Origin: Pseudofrankia coriaricola | Lineage (GTDB): Bacteria > Actinomycetota > Actinomycetes > Frankiales > Frankiaceae | Length of the DNA stretch: 64,000 nucleotides | Direction of reading: 5' to 3' | NCBI RefSeq assembly: GCF_001854805.1 | Contig: NZ_MBLO01000276.1 | Coordinates: 1-64,000, forward strand | Shown: positions 18,114 through 27,213 of the stretch, in pieces | Layout of the letters: the number at the start of each line of letters is the position of its first letter | Numbering within the stretch: position 1 is the first letter of the stretch | Notes under the pieces: model-generated | What the model saw: the letters and a program-made list of their open reading frames with translations, nothing else | Database searches by the model: none | Told to the model about the DNA's origin: nothing | Position numbers and translations under genes: made by a program

Positions 18114-19016
18114 TCAACCCTGGCCGCAGAGGTTCACCGCGGCGCCGGTGTCCTTCCAGACGTTGCCCCGGCTGACGAACGTCCGCTGACCACCGCCGGA
18201 GTTTCGACGATCGTTGTTACACAGGCCGAAGTGATCGGCCCTGCCAAACTGGTTGTCGACCACCTGAAGGTTCTCCGCGTCCACCCGGAGCGAGAAGCCA
18301 CCACCGTTGATCCAGTTGTGGTCGATGGTGACGTTCCTGTTACCGGCGCCCGCCCACTCGAGGTAGATGCCGGCGTTGTGGTTCATCGCGAAGGGCACCA
18401 GGTCCAGGTTCGAACAGGTCACCCGCAGCCCGTCGATCCCGCGGACCTGAATCCCGTCGTAGTGCGCGTCCGGCGGCGGGTTCGGCCCATGCAGATAGTT
18501 GTTCGCCAGCGTCACGTCGGACACCGGGTCGTACGCCGACGAGATCTGGATCGCGTCCGAGCCGCCGGAGATGTCGGTGTACCGCACCACATGATGTGAG
18601 CCGTTGGCGATCGCGATACCCGTCGTCCGGACATGATCGATCGTGACGTCGCTGCCCCGGACGACGATGCCGCCCGGCGCGACGGAATTCCGGATCGTCA
18701 CCCTGTTGGCGTAGATCGTCAGCGTCCCGGAGAAGGTAAGACCGTCCAGTACCGCTCCGTCGGTCTTCAGCGACCCACCCTGGTGCGGCGTCAGCCGCAC
18801 CGACGGGGCCGGGCCGGTGTTCGCCGGCCCGGGCACCGCCGGGCAGAAGGCACCCGACGCGGTGGGCCGGCCAGCATGCTCCGGCGGGGCCGCGGTGGGT
18901 GAATCCCGGGTGGGCCGCCAGGTCAGGATGGCGGCGAGGATCCCGAGGGCGGCGATGGCGGCGATGGCGGCGACGACCGCCAGCCCGATCCGACCGGGAC
19001 GTTTCAGCGCTGTCAC
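18114..19016 (-). CDS. Secreted right-handed parallel beta-helix protein, short form
   Basis: Predicted extracellular protein with an N-terminal signal anchor (about 10-32), a short Pro/Thr linker, and a repeated VTIRNS / VTIDHV / VTLANNYLHG / VTIDHNWINGGG pattern typical of pectate-lyase-like beta helices. A GTG start at 19016 gives 300 residues. No catalytic site can be assigned, so carbohydrate binding or cleavage is an inference. The C-terminal 210 or so residues are nearly identical to those of the gene at 19747-21321, including the end DTGAAVNLCGQG. It starts four bases after the stop of the acyltransferase upstream, so the two are in one operon. Confidence 0.8.
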   Translation of the reverse strand: MTALKRPGRIGLAVVAAIAAIAALGILAAILTWRPTRDSPTAAPPEHAGRPTASGAFCPAVPGPANTGPAPSVRLTPHQGGSLKTDGAVLDGLTFSGTLTIYANRVTIRNSVAPGGIVVRGSDVTIDHVRTTGIAIANGSHHVVRYTDISGGSDAIQISSAYDPVSDVTLANNYLHGPNPPPDAHYDGIQVRGIDGLRVTCSNLDLVPFAMNHNAGIYLEWAGAGNRNVTIDHNWINGGGFSLRVDAENLQVVDNQFGRADHFGLCNNDRRNSGGGQRTFVSRGNVWKDTGAAVNLCGQG

Positions 19017-19020
19017 CTGA

Positions 19021-19656
19021 TCAGGACGGAGTCGGTGACCATGACCTGATCACCTTCGCTGGCGATCCAGCGGCCACACTGTAGTCCGGGATCTCGTCCT
19101 TGACGACGCTGTTGGCGGCGATGACGGCCCCCCGACCGATCTGCGCGCCAGGTAGTACGACGACATTCTGACCGAGCCATGCGCCGTCGCCGATCGAGAC
19201 CGGCTGGAGGTTCCGATGCCCCTGGTCCATGATCGGAATACCGGCTCGCTGGAACTCGTGATCGTGGTCACAGATATAGACGCCCCTGGCGAACAGCACC
19301 CGCTCGCCGATCGTGACGCCGATGACCGCCGACACCGTGGCCCAACCTACGAACGAGCAGCCGTCACCGATCCGGACAATGACGTCTTCCTCGGAAGCTG
19401 ACAGATCATTGGGTACCTGCAGCCAGGAGCCCGGCCCGATGAAGACACCGCTGCCAATCTCGATCCGACGGGCTCCGTGCAGGCGCAGCGGCGGCTCGAT
19501 CATCGTGTGTCCGCCGAGCGCGGCGAACGTTCGAGCGATCGCCAGGGTGAAGCTCTTGCCCCTGATCCGCCGCCACAAGTCGAGTAGACGCTCCGGCGCC
19601 GCCGGGCGGATCCGGGTCCGCGTGTCGCGGCTCGACGAGCCGGTGAGACTCGGCAT
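19021..19656 (-). CDS. Hexapeptide-repeat acyltransferase (LbH type)
   Basis: Predicted O-acetyltransferase (or related acyltransferase) with a left-handed beta-helix built of hexapeptide repeats; the clearest coils run from IEIGSGVFIGPG to IGRGAVIAANSVV. The likely catalytic-loop histidines are in CDHDHEF, as in the CysE/WcaF/maltose acetyltransferase group. It has 211 residues and an excellent GGGAGGGAGAG upstream of the ATG. It is flanked by two near-identical beta-helix genes, and with the sugar acyl chemistry typical of such loci it probably decorates the polysaccharide; the acceptor is unknown. Confidence 0.85.
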   Translation of the reverse strand: MPSLTGSSSRDTRTRIRPAAPERLLDLWRRIRGKSFTLAIARTFAALGGHTMIEPPLRLHGARRIEIGSGVFIGPGSWLQVPNDLSASEEDVIVRIGDGCSFVGWATVSAVIGVTIGERVLFARGVYICDHDHEFQRAGIPIMDQGHRNLQPVSIGDGAWLGQNVVVLPGAQIGRGAVIAANSVVKDEIPDYSVAAGSPAKVIRSWSPTPS

Positions 19657-19746
19657 CTGGCTCTCCCTCCCGGGGCGGGTCTGGTCGACCCGCCCCGCCC
19701 CCTACGAGGTTTCCACGCAACGCTGCCCCGGACGCGGGGCCGGGAC

Positions 19747-21321
19747 TCAGCCCTGGCCGCAGAGGTTCACCGCGGCTCCGGTGTCGTTCCAGACGTTGCC
19801 CCGGCTGACGAACGTCCGCTGACCACCGCCAGTGTTGCGGCGATCATTGTTGCACAGGCCCCAGTGAGAGGCCCGACCGAACCGGTTGTCGACGATCTTG
19901 AGGTTCTCGGCGTCCACCCGGACGGCGTATCCGCCACCGTTGATCCAGTTGTGGTCGATGGTGACGTTCCGGATGCCACCCCCGGCCCACTCGAGGTAGA
20001 TGCCGGCGTTGTGGTTCATCGCGAAGGGCACCAGGTCCAGGTTCGAACAGGTCACCCGCAGCCCGTCGATCCCGCGGATCTGAATCCCGTCGTAGTGCGC
20101 GTCCGGCGGCGGGTTCGGCCCGTGCAGATAGCTGTTTGTCAATGTCACGTCGGACACCGGGTCGTACACCGACGAGATCTGGACCGCGTCCGAGCCGCCC
20201 GAAATGTCAGTGTACCGCACGACGTGATGCGAACCCGAAATGATCGCGATGCCCACCGTCTTCACATGATCGATCGTGGCGCCGCCCGCTGACCGGATGA
20301 TGATGCTTCCGCGGACGACCGAGTTTTTGATCGTCACGTTGCTGCCATAGATCGTGATCGTCCCGGAGATATCACGACCGTCCAGCACGACGCCGTTTTC
20401 CTTGATCTGTGCGCCCGAATACGGCGTCAGCCTCGCCGAGGAGGACGGGCCGGTGTTGCCCGAACCGGGCATGACCGGACAGGTGCTGGAGAACGGGTCG
20501 GACGACGGCACGCCAGGGGCCGCGGACGACGTGGGCCCGGCGCCGCTGGTCGGCGCCGTCGTCGACGTCGGCTGGGCAGTGGTCGTGGGCGCCACCGTCG
20601 ACGTCGGTGTCGACGTCGGTGTCGGCGTGGGACCCGCGGTCGGCATCGCCTCGCCGGTCGGCGTGGCGGCCGGCTGTGCCGGGACGCTCACCGACGAGAA
20701 GAGCGGGTCGACGAACAGGAAGTCGGACGTCGACGACGTCGGGAACTTCGCCTCCCGTGCGAAGAGGTAGGTGCCGTGGGTCTGCTTGACCGGACCCACC
20801 GTGCGCGGGCCATTGGTGTTGAAGTACTTCTGGGTTACCGGCCAGTGCCCCTTGGGGAAGAAGGCAGCCACGACGTACTTCTGACCGGCGGTTATCTTCA
20901 CCGGCGCGGAGAATCCTGCCTGTATCCAGCCCTGCTGGCTGCCACCGTCCACCGTGACGCTGGCGAGCGCCCGGCCGTCGGAGCTGTAGAGCGAGCCGAC
21001 GAACGGGCCGGCCGTGGTCGCCGCCTTCCAGAACCGTATTCCGGTGACCTGGGCGTCGGAAATCGCGTCGAAAGATGTACCTACGTTGAGTGAATACTTG
21101 ACTCCGTATGACTCGATCGCGGGTAGCGGATCGTCACTCGCTACCGTCTCGATGGTCGTGACGTTGTCCTTCATCGATCGCAGGACGACCGCGGAGCACA
21201 CGGCTCCCAGGAGCGCCGCCAGCAGGATGATGCCGATCGGCAGGCGGAGTCGCGCGGCCGGCTTCCGAGCCGGCCTGGTCGACGCTGTGCGATTTTGAAG
21301 GGATCTGTTGTGGCGGCCCAT
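19747..21321 (-). CDS. Secreted DUF4082 plus beta-helix protein, long form
   Basis: A 524-residue secreted protein with three parts: an N-terminal signal anchor (about 26-50); a domain at about 60-200 with the DUF4082 pattern (ITGIRFWK-like, GPFVGSLYSSDG, GWIQAGFSAPVKITAG); and a Thr/Pro linker (about 215-275) leading to a C-terminal parallel beta helix (about 300-524) nearly identical to the short paralog. GAGGAGAT upstream of the ATG supports the start. DUF4082 domains are often attached to carbohydrate-active or surface proteins. A role in binding or trimming the exported polymer is inferred only from context. Confidence 0.82.
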   Translation of the reverse strand: MGRHNRSLQNRTASTRPARKPAARLRLPIGIILLAALLGAVCSAVVLRSMKDNVTTIETVASDDPLPAIESYGVKYSLNVGTSFDAISDAQVTGIRFWKAATTAGPFVGSLYSSDGRALASVTVDGGSQQGWIQAGFSAPVKITAGQKYVVAAFFPKGHWPVTQKYFNTNGPRTVGPVKQTHGTYLFAREAKFPTSSTSDFLFVDPLFSSVSVPAQPAATPTGEAMPTAGPTPTPTSTPTSTVAPTTTAQPTSTTAPTSGAGPTSSAAPGVPSSDPFSSTCPVMPGSGNTGPSSSARLTPYSGAQIKENGVVLDGRDISGTITIYGSNVTIKNSVVRGSIIIRSAGGATIDHVKTVGIAIISGSHHVVRYTDISGGSDAVQISSVYDPVSDVTLTNSYLHGPNPPPDAHYDGIQIRGIDGLRVTCSNLDLVPFAMNHNAGIYLEWAGGGIRNVTIDHNWINGGGYAVRVDAENLKIVDNRFGRASHWGLCNNDRRNTGGGQRTFVSRGNVWNDTGAAVNLCGQG

Positions 21322-21943
21322 GAGATCTCCTCACCATCGGACCGGTCGCCTCGGAGGCGAGCAGGCCGAACGGTGTGCTTGTCGGAAACTGCTGGCCGTG
21401 ATCCGTCCGAATGCGTCCCGGCTGGCGCCGATCAACGGCGTCGCTGACGGCGATGCGTCAAGCCGGCGGCGCGCGACAGCGACATCGTTCGTTCGCCTGC
21501 CATCAATGGTCCCGTCACCGCCTGTTCCAGCGACCTGCGGGCAGGTCCAGGCATAGGTACGCGGCACCAGGCCGAGCGAACGCGCTTCCCTCGGGAAACA
21601 CAACAAATGGCTGTCGAGCTGACACGACTCGCTCACAGGCCGAGCTGGCCCCCATCCCCAGGCCGTCGGCCGTCGCGAACGGAATCGAAGTCACGGACGG
21701 TCATGGTGCTGGTCACGTGGCCAACGAGCACCCTACGCAGACCCGGTCAGCCGAATGGCCTTAAATGCCGGCCGGCCTCCGGAGCTGGCGTGACCCCGAT
21801 GTTGGGTCTCCTTTCACTCGGGCAGACCCCTCCATGAACGTCAGAGTACTCACAGCCACGATCACCCCACTCACGCCCCCCGGCCGCGCACTCGACCTGT
21901 GTCGACGTTGTCCTTTCGTTTTTTCTCTGGAGAGAATATTGAG
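21322..21943. other. Intergenic region upstream of the long beta-helix gene
   Basis: About 620 bases without a supported gene; open frames here are short and unconserved. The stretch at about 21910-21945 is relatively AT-rich (TTTTTTCTCTGG and following). It probably contains the promoter of the beta-helix/acyltransferase group. Confidence 0.35.
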
Positions 21944-22912
21944 TCAGGGACGTTCGGGAGCGAGCCCGGCGGCATCGACGGCCGGGTAGCCCGAACGCCA
22001 TTCACCACGCCTGCGCCACAGCGCGGGCCAGTCACTGCGGCGTGGTCGGCCGGGCCGAACCGCCTTGCTCAGGACATCCAGAACGGCCCGCAGCGCCACG
22101 CCAAGATCGATCATCGACAGACAGAGCCGGCGACGCCATCCCGTCCAGTGGGTGGTGGCCAGCGTGACCTTGCCGGTAAGCACAAGGACGAACTTGTTGG
22201 CCCAGTTGGAAGACGCGGCGCCGACGTGGTGCACGACCGTGGCGTCCGGCGTGATGACCGGGTCCCAGCCCTGCCCGCGGGCCCGCATGCACAGGTCGAC
22301 GTCCTCGCCGTACATGAAGTAACGCGCGTCGAATCCGCCGAGCTGCTCGAAGGTCTCCCGCCGCAGCATCAGCAGGCAGCCGGTCACTACTCCCACCGTC
22401 CGCACGGTGTCCCTCCGCCAGGTGCCCAGCGACTCGGGATCGAAAAGCCGGGAGCGCCGGAACGCCGTCGTCAGGCCCAGCCCAAAGCAGACATGGCTCC
22501 AGAGGGTCGGCTGGCCCCAGCACGAACTCGGCTCCAGCGTCCCGTCGGCGCGCTCCGTCCGCCCGCCGTACACGCCGTACGCCGGATTGGCCCGGGCGAA
22601 CGCGAGCAGGTTGTGCACGGCCCCGTCAAACACCACGGTGTCCGGGTTGAGCAACAGCAGGTATTCGCCGGTGGCGCGCGCGGCCGCGGCGTTCACAGCC
22701 CGGGCGAACCCCTGGTTCACGCCCGCCTCGACGACCTGGACGTCGGGGAAGCCACCCTTGACCGACGCCACGGAGTCGTCCGTCGAGGCGTTGTCGACCA
22801 CGATCACCTCGGTCGCCACGCCCGCGGCCGACGTCGCCAACGACTCCAGGCACCGGACAAGGAGCGCGCCCGTGTTGTAGGAGACGATCAGTACGGAGAC
22901 GTCGGCTCCCAT
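21944..22912 (-). CDS. Glycosyltransferase family 2 (rhamnosyltransferase-like)
   Basis: Cytoplasmic GT-A glycosyltransferase of the WbbL-like group. The N-terminal VSVLIVSYNT, VVDNASTDDS and LLLLNPDTVV (the DxD-type site) are typical, and GEDVDLCMRARGQGW in the second half is the conserved ED motif. The ATG at 22912 begins just before the conserved strand; the 11 residues upstream of it are not conserved. The protein has 322 residues. It is the last gene of the operon that begins with the Wzz-like gene. Rhamnose as donor would suit RmlA in the window but is not proven. Confidence 0.88.
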   Translation of the reverse strand: MGADVSVLIVSYNTGALLVRCLESLATSAAGVATEVIVVDNASTDDSVASVKGGFPDVQVVEAGVNQGFARAVNAAAARATGEYLLLLNPDTVVFDGAVHNLLAFARANPAYGVYGGRTERADGTLEPSSCWGQPTLWSHVCFGLGLTTAFRRSRLFDPESLGTWRRDTVRTVGVVTGCLLMLRRETFEQLGGFDARYFMYGEDVDLCMRARGQGWDPVITPDATVVHHVGAASSNWANKFVLVLTGKVTLATTHWTGWRRRLCLSMIDLGVALRAVLDVLSKAVRPGRPRRSDWPALWRRRGEWRSGYPAVDAAGLAPERP

Positions 22913-23071
22913 GGTTGCCTTGCCCTTCGCGGTTCGAGCGGCCACCGGTCGGCGCCGCGATCACTAATCCAATGTCCGAGGCGCCTGGCATCGGGAACTC
23001 GCCGGGCAGGAGGTCGGGCCGCCGTGGGCATGACCGTCATGGCCCGTTCGCCGGAGGCCGCCCGCCTCGAT

Positions 23072-23683
23072 TCAGGCAGGCTGCTCGCGGCCGGGCTCCG
23101 GGCTCGCGGCCGGGCCCGAGACCGTGCCGGACACGCCCACCGGAGTCGGAGCCTCCTCCGGCTCGGTACGCATGCCGATCACCCGGGCTGGCACCCCGGC
23201 GACGATCGAGTTGGGCGGCACCGACCTGGTGATCACAGCACCAGCCGCGATGATGCAGCCGTCGCCGACGGTCACACCCGCGAGCACCACCGTTCGGGCG
23301 CCCAACCAGACATCCCGGCCGATCCGTACATCTTTTTCGATCTTCGGTTGGTCCATGACCGGGGTACCTGGCTTGATCATGTAGTTCGAGGCGGTGATGA
23401 AGACCTCGGGGCCGAACAGTGCCTTCTCCCCGATGTCGATCTGGCCTAGGTCGTCGCCCGCCCAGAGGTAGCAGCGTTCACCGATGTGCGCGCCGGCCCC
23501 GATGGTGATCCGCTCGCCATTGCGAATCGAGACGTTCGGCGCCATGCGCACCCCCTGCCCCATCGTCACGCGAGCGCGCGGCAGGACATGCGAGTAGCCG
23601 TAGAAGTGCACGAGGCGGAACAGATGCGCCCAGACGCGAACGTCGAACACCGACCGCAGTGCGCGGACGAGTCTTTGTGCCAC
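23072..23683 (-). CDS. Hexapeptide-repeat acyltransferase (WcaF/Maa-like)
   Basis: Predicted sugar O-acetyltransferase with a left-handed beta helix. Hexapeptide coils such as VRMAPNVSIRNGERITIG and IGRDVWLGARTVVLAG run through residues 45-165, and the helix ends with the usual PARVIGM. It has 203 residues from the GTG at 23683; the C-terminal 25 or so residues are a disordered Pro/Ala tail. It starts two bases after the stop of the preceding glycosyltransferase gene, so the two are co-transcribed. It is not closely similar to the acyltransferase at 19021. Confidence 0.85.
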   Translation of the reverse strand: MAQRLVRALRSVFDVRVWAHLFRLVHFYGYSHVLPRARVTMGQGVRMAPNVSIRNGERITIGAGAHIGERCYLWAGDDLGQIDIGEKALFGPEVFITASNYMIKPGTPVMDQPKIEKDVRIGRDVWLGARTVVLAGVTVGDGCIIAAGAVITRSVPPNSIVAGVPARVIGMRTEPEEAPTPVGVSGTVSGPAASPEPGREQPA

Positions 23684-23685
23684 GG

Positions 23686-24681
23686 TTATCCCACCTTGAT
23701 CCGGCTGCTCTCGTCCCGTTCCCAGGAGCCGAGGTCGCCGCGGGCGACCTTCCGACGGGCCAGCACCTTTGCCACCACCGATATCCCGACGTACGCGGGC
23801 AGGGCCGTCAGGAGAGTCCAGTCGGACGCGACGACGCTCAGCAGGTTGCCCGCCGGGCTGTCCTTCTCGGTCGGGCGGACGCGCCGTGGCGTGCCGGGCT
23901 CGGCTTCGCCGACCGGCTGGTGTGCCTGATCGGTAGGCGTGACCGAGGTCCTCACCGCCGCGGCCGTTTCGGTGCCGGGTCGCGGGTCGGACGGGGTCAC
24001 GGCGTCCTTCGGCGCGGTTGCGTGGCCGGCCCGGCGCATCTCGATGTTGCCCGCGAAGACTCTGGTCTTCCGACGCACCAGGTCGCGGGTAGTACGGGCG
24101 GGGAAGACCGTGAAAGTGACATCCGACACGGTCCGACGCTCGCCCGGCACAAAAAGGGCATATAAGAAGTAGTCATCCGCGATCGCGGCTGGAAAAGATA
24201 CGAAACGGGCCCTACCGGCCTCGCTGAGCCCAACTACCCCCGAGCCGATGTGGTCGGCTGTCACATACGGCAGTCGAGACCAGATCCGGTGGTAGCCGCG
24301 CACCAGCCGGCTCGTCCCGGTCGGGTCGATCACGACTCTCGGGGCGGCCGCCAGACATCTTCCGTCCCTCAGCGCTGCCGCTACGGCCATCAGGGCATGG
24401 CCCGTGACCTCCACGTCCGCGTCCACGTAGAAACGGGGAAAGGCGGAGACCATCTCGTCGCCGAGGTTGAGCGCGCGTGCCTTCCCTGGCTGGGGCGTCT
24501 CCAGCACCGTCACGCTCGCGGACCGCGCAAGCTGCGCCGTCGCGTCGGTGCAGCCATTGCAGACGACCACGATCTCGAGGGCGCCCGGGGGGGCGCCGGT
24601 GCGCAGCGCCGTCAGGCAGCGCTCGATAACTGCCGCCTCGTTGTGCGCCGGGATGATGACACTTGCCACATGATCGGACAT
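23686..24681 (-). CDS. Glycosyltransferase family 2
   Basis: GT-A fold transferase with the donor-binding start SVIIPAHNEAAVIERCL, the nucleotide contact VVCNGCTDAT and the metal site FYVDADVE. Later, HIGSGVVGLSE and ADDYFLYALF match the acceptor part. Around residues 222-280 there is a disordered Pro/Thr/Glu-rich stretch, before a hydrophobic C-terminal segment (DWTLLTALPAYVGISVVAKVLA) that may bind the membrane. It has 331 residues from the ATG at 24681. Donor and linkage cannot be predicted. Confidence 0.85.
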   Translation of the reverse strand: MSDHVASVIIPAHNEAAVIERCLTALRTGAPPGALEIVVVCNGCTDATAQLARSASVTVLETPQPGKARALNLGDEMVSAFPRFYVDADVEVTGHALMAVAAALRDGRCLAAAPRVVIDPTGTSRLVRGYHRIWSRLPYVTADHIGSGVVGLSEAGRARFVSFPAAIADDYFLYALFVPGERRTVSDVTFTVFPARTTRDLVRRKTRVFAGNIEMRRAGHATAPKDAVTPSDPRPGTETAAAVRTSVTPTDQAHQPVGEAEPGTPRRVRPTEKDSPAGNLLSVVASDWTLLTALPAYVGISVVAKVLARRKVARGDLGSWERDESSRIKVG

Positions 24682-24723
24682 CGGATCGGTTTCTCCCCCC
24701 GTCGGCCCGACGCGCGAGTCCAG

Positions 24724-25935
24724 TCAATCCGCCCGCGGGGCGGTGACCATGTCCAGCAAACCCTCGCGATATGCGTCCATCAGCGCGACGCCCGCATAAT
24801 CCCACGTGAGATGGTCTCGACCGCGCAGCGCCCCCCGCCGCAGCCGGGCCAGCATCTCCCGGTCAGCCGCCAGCCGGGCAAGGTCCCGCGCGAGCGCGGC
24901 CACGTCTCCCGCCTCATGGATCAGCCCCTGCTCGCCGTGCGTGACCACCGCGCCGGCCTGGCGCGAGACGAGCAACGCGCAGCCGCTGGCCTGCGCCTCG
25001 TAGGTGACCAGCGCGCTGCCCTCCTCGACCGACGGCAGCGCAAGCACGTCGGCGCGTCGCAGAAAGGAAGGGACGTCATCGACGAAGCCGGCCATCCGGA
25101 TCCCCAGTCGGTCGAGCGTCGGCGTGAGCAGGGCGTGGTAGCGAGGCTCGAAGGTGCCGCAGATCGTCAGCTCGGCGTCACGGCCACTCAGGCCGGCCTT
25201 CTCCCAGGCCTCCAGCAGCAGGTGAAGGCCCTTGCGGGGATCGCAGCGGCCCACGAAGACCACCCGCAGTGGTCTGTCGGCGTCCCGAGCGAGCTCACGC
25301 TCGTCCGGAGGCCCAAAGATCTCGGGGTCGAACCCATAGCGGTGCCTGGCCAGACGGTCCGGGGCGAACCCACGGGCTAGAAATGTCTCCGCCACCACCT
25401 CCGATGGCACGAGCAGACGGGCCGCGCTCGCCCACTCGGCCTCCTCGGCACGCAGCACCGCGGCGTCGAAGGCGTTCAGGGCGCCCGGAGGCAGCGGACA
25501 GCCAATCCGGTCGGCCTCCCGACCGACGACCTCGAAGGCGTGCCCGGTGTGCGTGTTGGGCACCTCGCGCATGCCGGCCGCGCCGGTGCGGCGGGCGGCC
25601 TTCAGCGTGCGCAGCGACGACGCCGGCCACGCATGCACCACGTTGTGGCGGCCGCGACTGACGACCGTCGCGACGAGCCTGTCGTGGTAGGCCCGCGCCC
25701 GGCCCACCCCGAGGACACGAGGCGGCACCCGGCGCCCGGCGACGGCCAGCGTCTGGACGACGCGCAGTCCCGCGGGCAGTGGCCGAGCGAGGCTCGCGCA
25801 CATGACGTCCACGGTGATGCCCTGTCGCCACAGCGAGAGCACCTGGTAGTACGCGGTGGTCCCGATCCCGGCGCCACCGAGCGGATGCGGAAAGCTGTAG
25901 AGCACCCGCGGAGGCAGACCAATCTGGGCCTTCAC
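24724..25935 (-). CDS. Glycosyltransferase family 4 (GT-B)
   Basis: Retaining GT-B glycosyltransferase. It starts from a GTG at 25935 and has 403 residues. The N-terminal half has PHPLGGAGIGTTAYYQVLSL (acceptor side), and the C-terminal half has the donor-site pieces VVFVGRCDPRKGLHLLLEAW and ALPSVEEGSALVTYEAQASG, whose Glu pair is the EX7E-type motif. It lies 42 bases upstream of the neighbouring GT2 gene in the operon. The sugar is not assignable. Confidence 0.87.
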   Translation of the reverse strand: MKAQIGLPPRVLYSFPHPLGGAGIGTTAYYQVLSLWRQGITVDVMCASLARPLPAGLRVVQTLAVAGRRVPPRVLGVGRARAYHDRLVATVVSRGRHNVVHAWPASSLRTLKAARRTGAAGMREVPNTHTGHAFEVVGREADRIGCPLPPGALNAFDAAVLRAEEAEWASAARLLVPSEVVAETFLARGFAPDRLARHRYGFDPEIFGPPDERELARDADRPLRVVFVGRCDPRKGLHLLLEAWEKAGLSGRDAELTICGTFEPRYHALLTPTLDRLGIRMAGFVDDVPSFLRRADVLALPSVEEGSALVTYEAQASGCALLVSRQAGAVVTHGEQGLIHEAGDVAALARDLARLAADREMLARLRRGALRGRDHLTWDYAGVALMDAYREGLLDMVTAPRAD

Positions 25936-25971
25936 TTCTCTACTCTCACCGGGCAGCCTCCGGGACCAGCC

Positions 25972-27213
25972 TCACGTGTCGCTTCCCAGCGCGAAGGTCA
26001 GCAGCTCGTCGAACCGTCGAGACCAGGAGTTGTGGGCGATGAAGTCAGCGCGCGCCGACGGCGGGACGGCCGGCTCGTCGATCGCTCGGGCCACCTGGTC
26101 GACGAACTGCGCGGCGTCACGGGCGATGCGCACCTCGCGGCCGAGCGCGCGCACGGGCTCCAGGTCAGAAGCCACCACGGGTCGGCCGGCGGCCAGGTAC
26201 TCGAACAGTTTCAGCGGGCTCATGGCCTCGGTCAGCGGGGACGGCACATGCGGCAGCAGGCAGACGTCGGCCGCCGCGGTCATCGCGACCACGGCAGCTC
26301 GCGAGTGCAGGCCGCGGACATGGACGTTGCGGTGCGGCAGCAGCGGGGCAAGGTAGCTGGGATCGGCGCAGTGGCCGACCAGGACCACGCTTCCCTTCGG
26401 ATTGGCCTCGGCCAGCGCGATCAGCGCGTCGAGATCGAGGCGCTGTCCCAGCGTGCCGGTGTAGAGCAGGATCGGATGGGCAAGCGCGGCGAACCACGGC
26501 GGCACCGGGCCGGGTGAGCTCCACTCCGCCGGCTCCACGCCGTTGGGCAGCACCAGTCCCGGACCGCGCGGATCGATGGTTCTGATGATCGCCGGCGTGA
26601 CGGCGGCGACCGGCAGGGCATGTTCCGAGATCCTGCGGTAGGAGTCCCGGATCGCCTCGTGCCAGCGCGCGTGTGGGGCATAGGACGCGAAGTCGTCCCA
26701 CCCGTAGTAGATCCGCCTGCGCCAGTGGTCTTGTCGTGCCGCTGCCGCATGGAACGGATGCGTCGCGATCAGGACGGGATCGCGCAGCCCATGGTCGCGG
26801 ACGGCGCGGGCGACCAGGCCGTCGTAGCGCTGGTACTCCGCCGCCACATCACCCGGCTCGGCCGGGTCCGCCCGCCGTGCCCGCATCGGCGTGAGGTGAC
26901 TGGTGCCCGCGTCGGCGGGGAACGAGACGCCCGGCGGGCGACCAAGCATTCGCCGTGCCCGGCGGACCAGCGTGCTGCGCCAGGGGTCGACCAGTAGCAG
27001 CCGGTTCACCCGGTTCGACGCATAGAGGTGGGCGAACAGCCGGTCGACCGAGAAGGCGAACTCGCGCCGATGAATGTCGGCCCAGGTCTCCCAGGCCAGT
27101 GTCAGAACGACGTCGGCCGCGCCGTCGGCCGGCGAGCGCCGGGCCGGCCCGCTGACGGACAGCCGACCTGCTGGCCGGCTGTCCGTCAAGGCCTGCCCCA
27201 GGGAGCCGGTCAT
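25972..27213 (-). CDS. Glycosyltransferase (GT-B, family 4-like)
   Basis: A 413-residue GT-B enzyme. The second half has the family signs: VLPNGVEP, ILLYTGTLGQRLDLDAL, VVLVGHCAD and the donor-binding SPLKLFEYLAAGRPVVASDL. The first 30 or so residues are an unconserved, disordered lead, so a shorter start is possible. The ATG overlaps the stop of the polymerase gene by four bases (ATGA), a firm sign of coupling. Confidence 0.85.
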   Translation of the reverse strand: MTGSLGQALTDSRPAGRLSVSGPARRSPADGAADVVLTLAWETWADIHRREFAFSVDRLFAHLYASNRVNRLLLVDPWRSTLVRRARRMLGRPPGVSFPADAGTSHLTPMRARRADPAEPGDVAAEYQRYDGLVARAVRDHGLRDPVLIATHPFHAAAARQDHWRRRIYYGWDDFASYAPHARWHEAIRDSYRRISEHALPVAAVTPAIIRTIDPRGPGLVLPNGVEPAEWSSPGPVPPWFAALAHPILLYTGTLGQRLDLDALIALAEANPKGSVVLVGHCADPSYLAPLLPHRNVHVRGLHSRAAVVAMTAAADVCLLPHVPSPLTEAMSPLKLFEYLAAGRPVVASDLEPVRALGREVRIARDAAQFVDQVARAIDEPAVPPSARADFIAHNSWSRRFDELLTFALGSDT

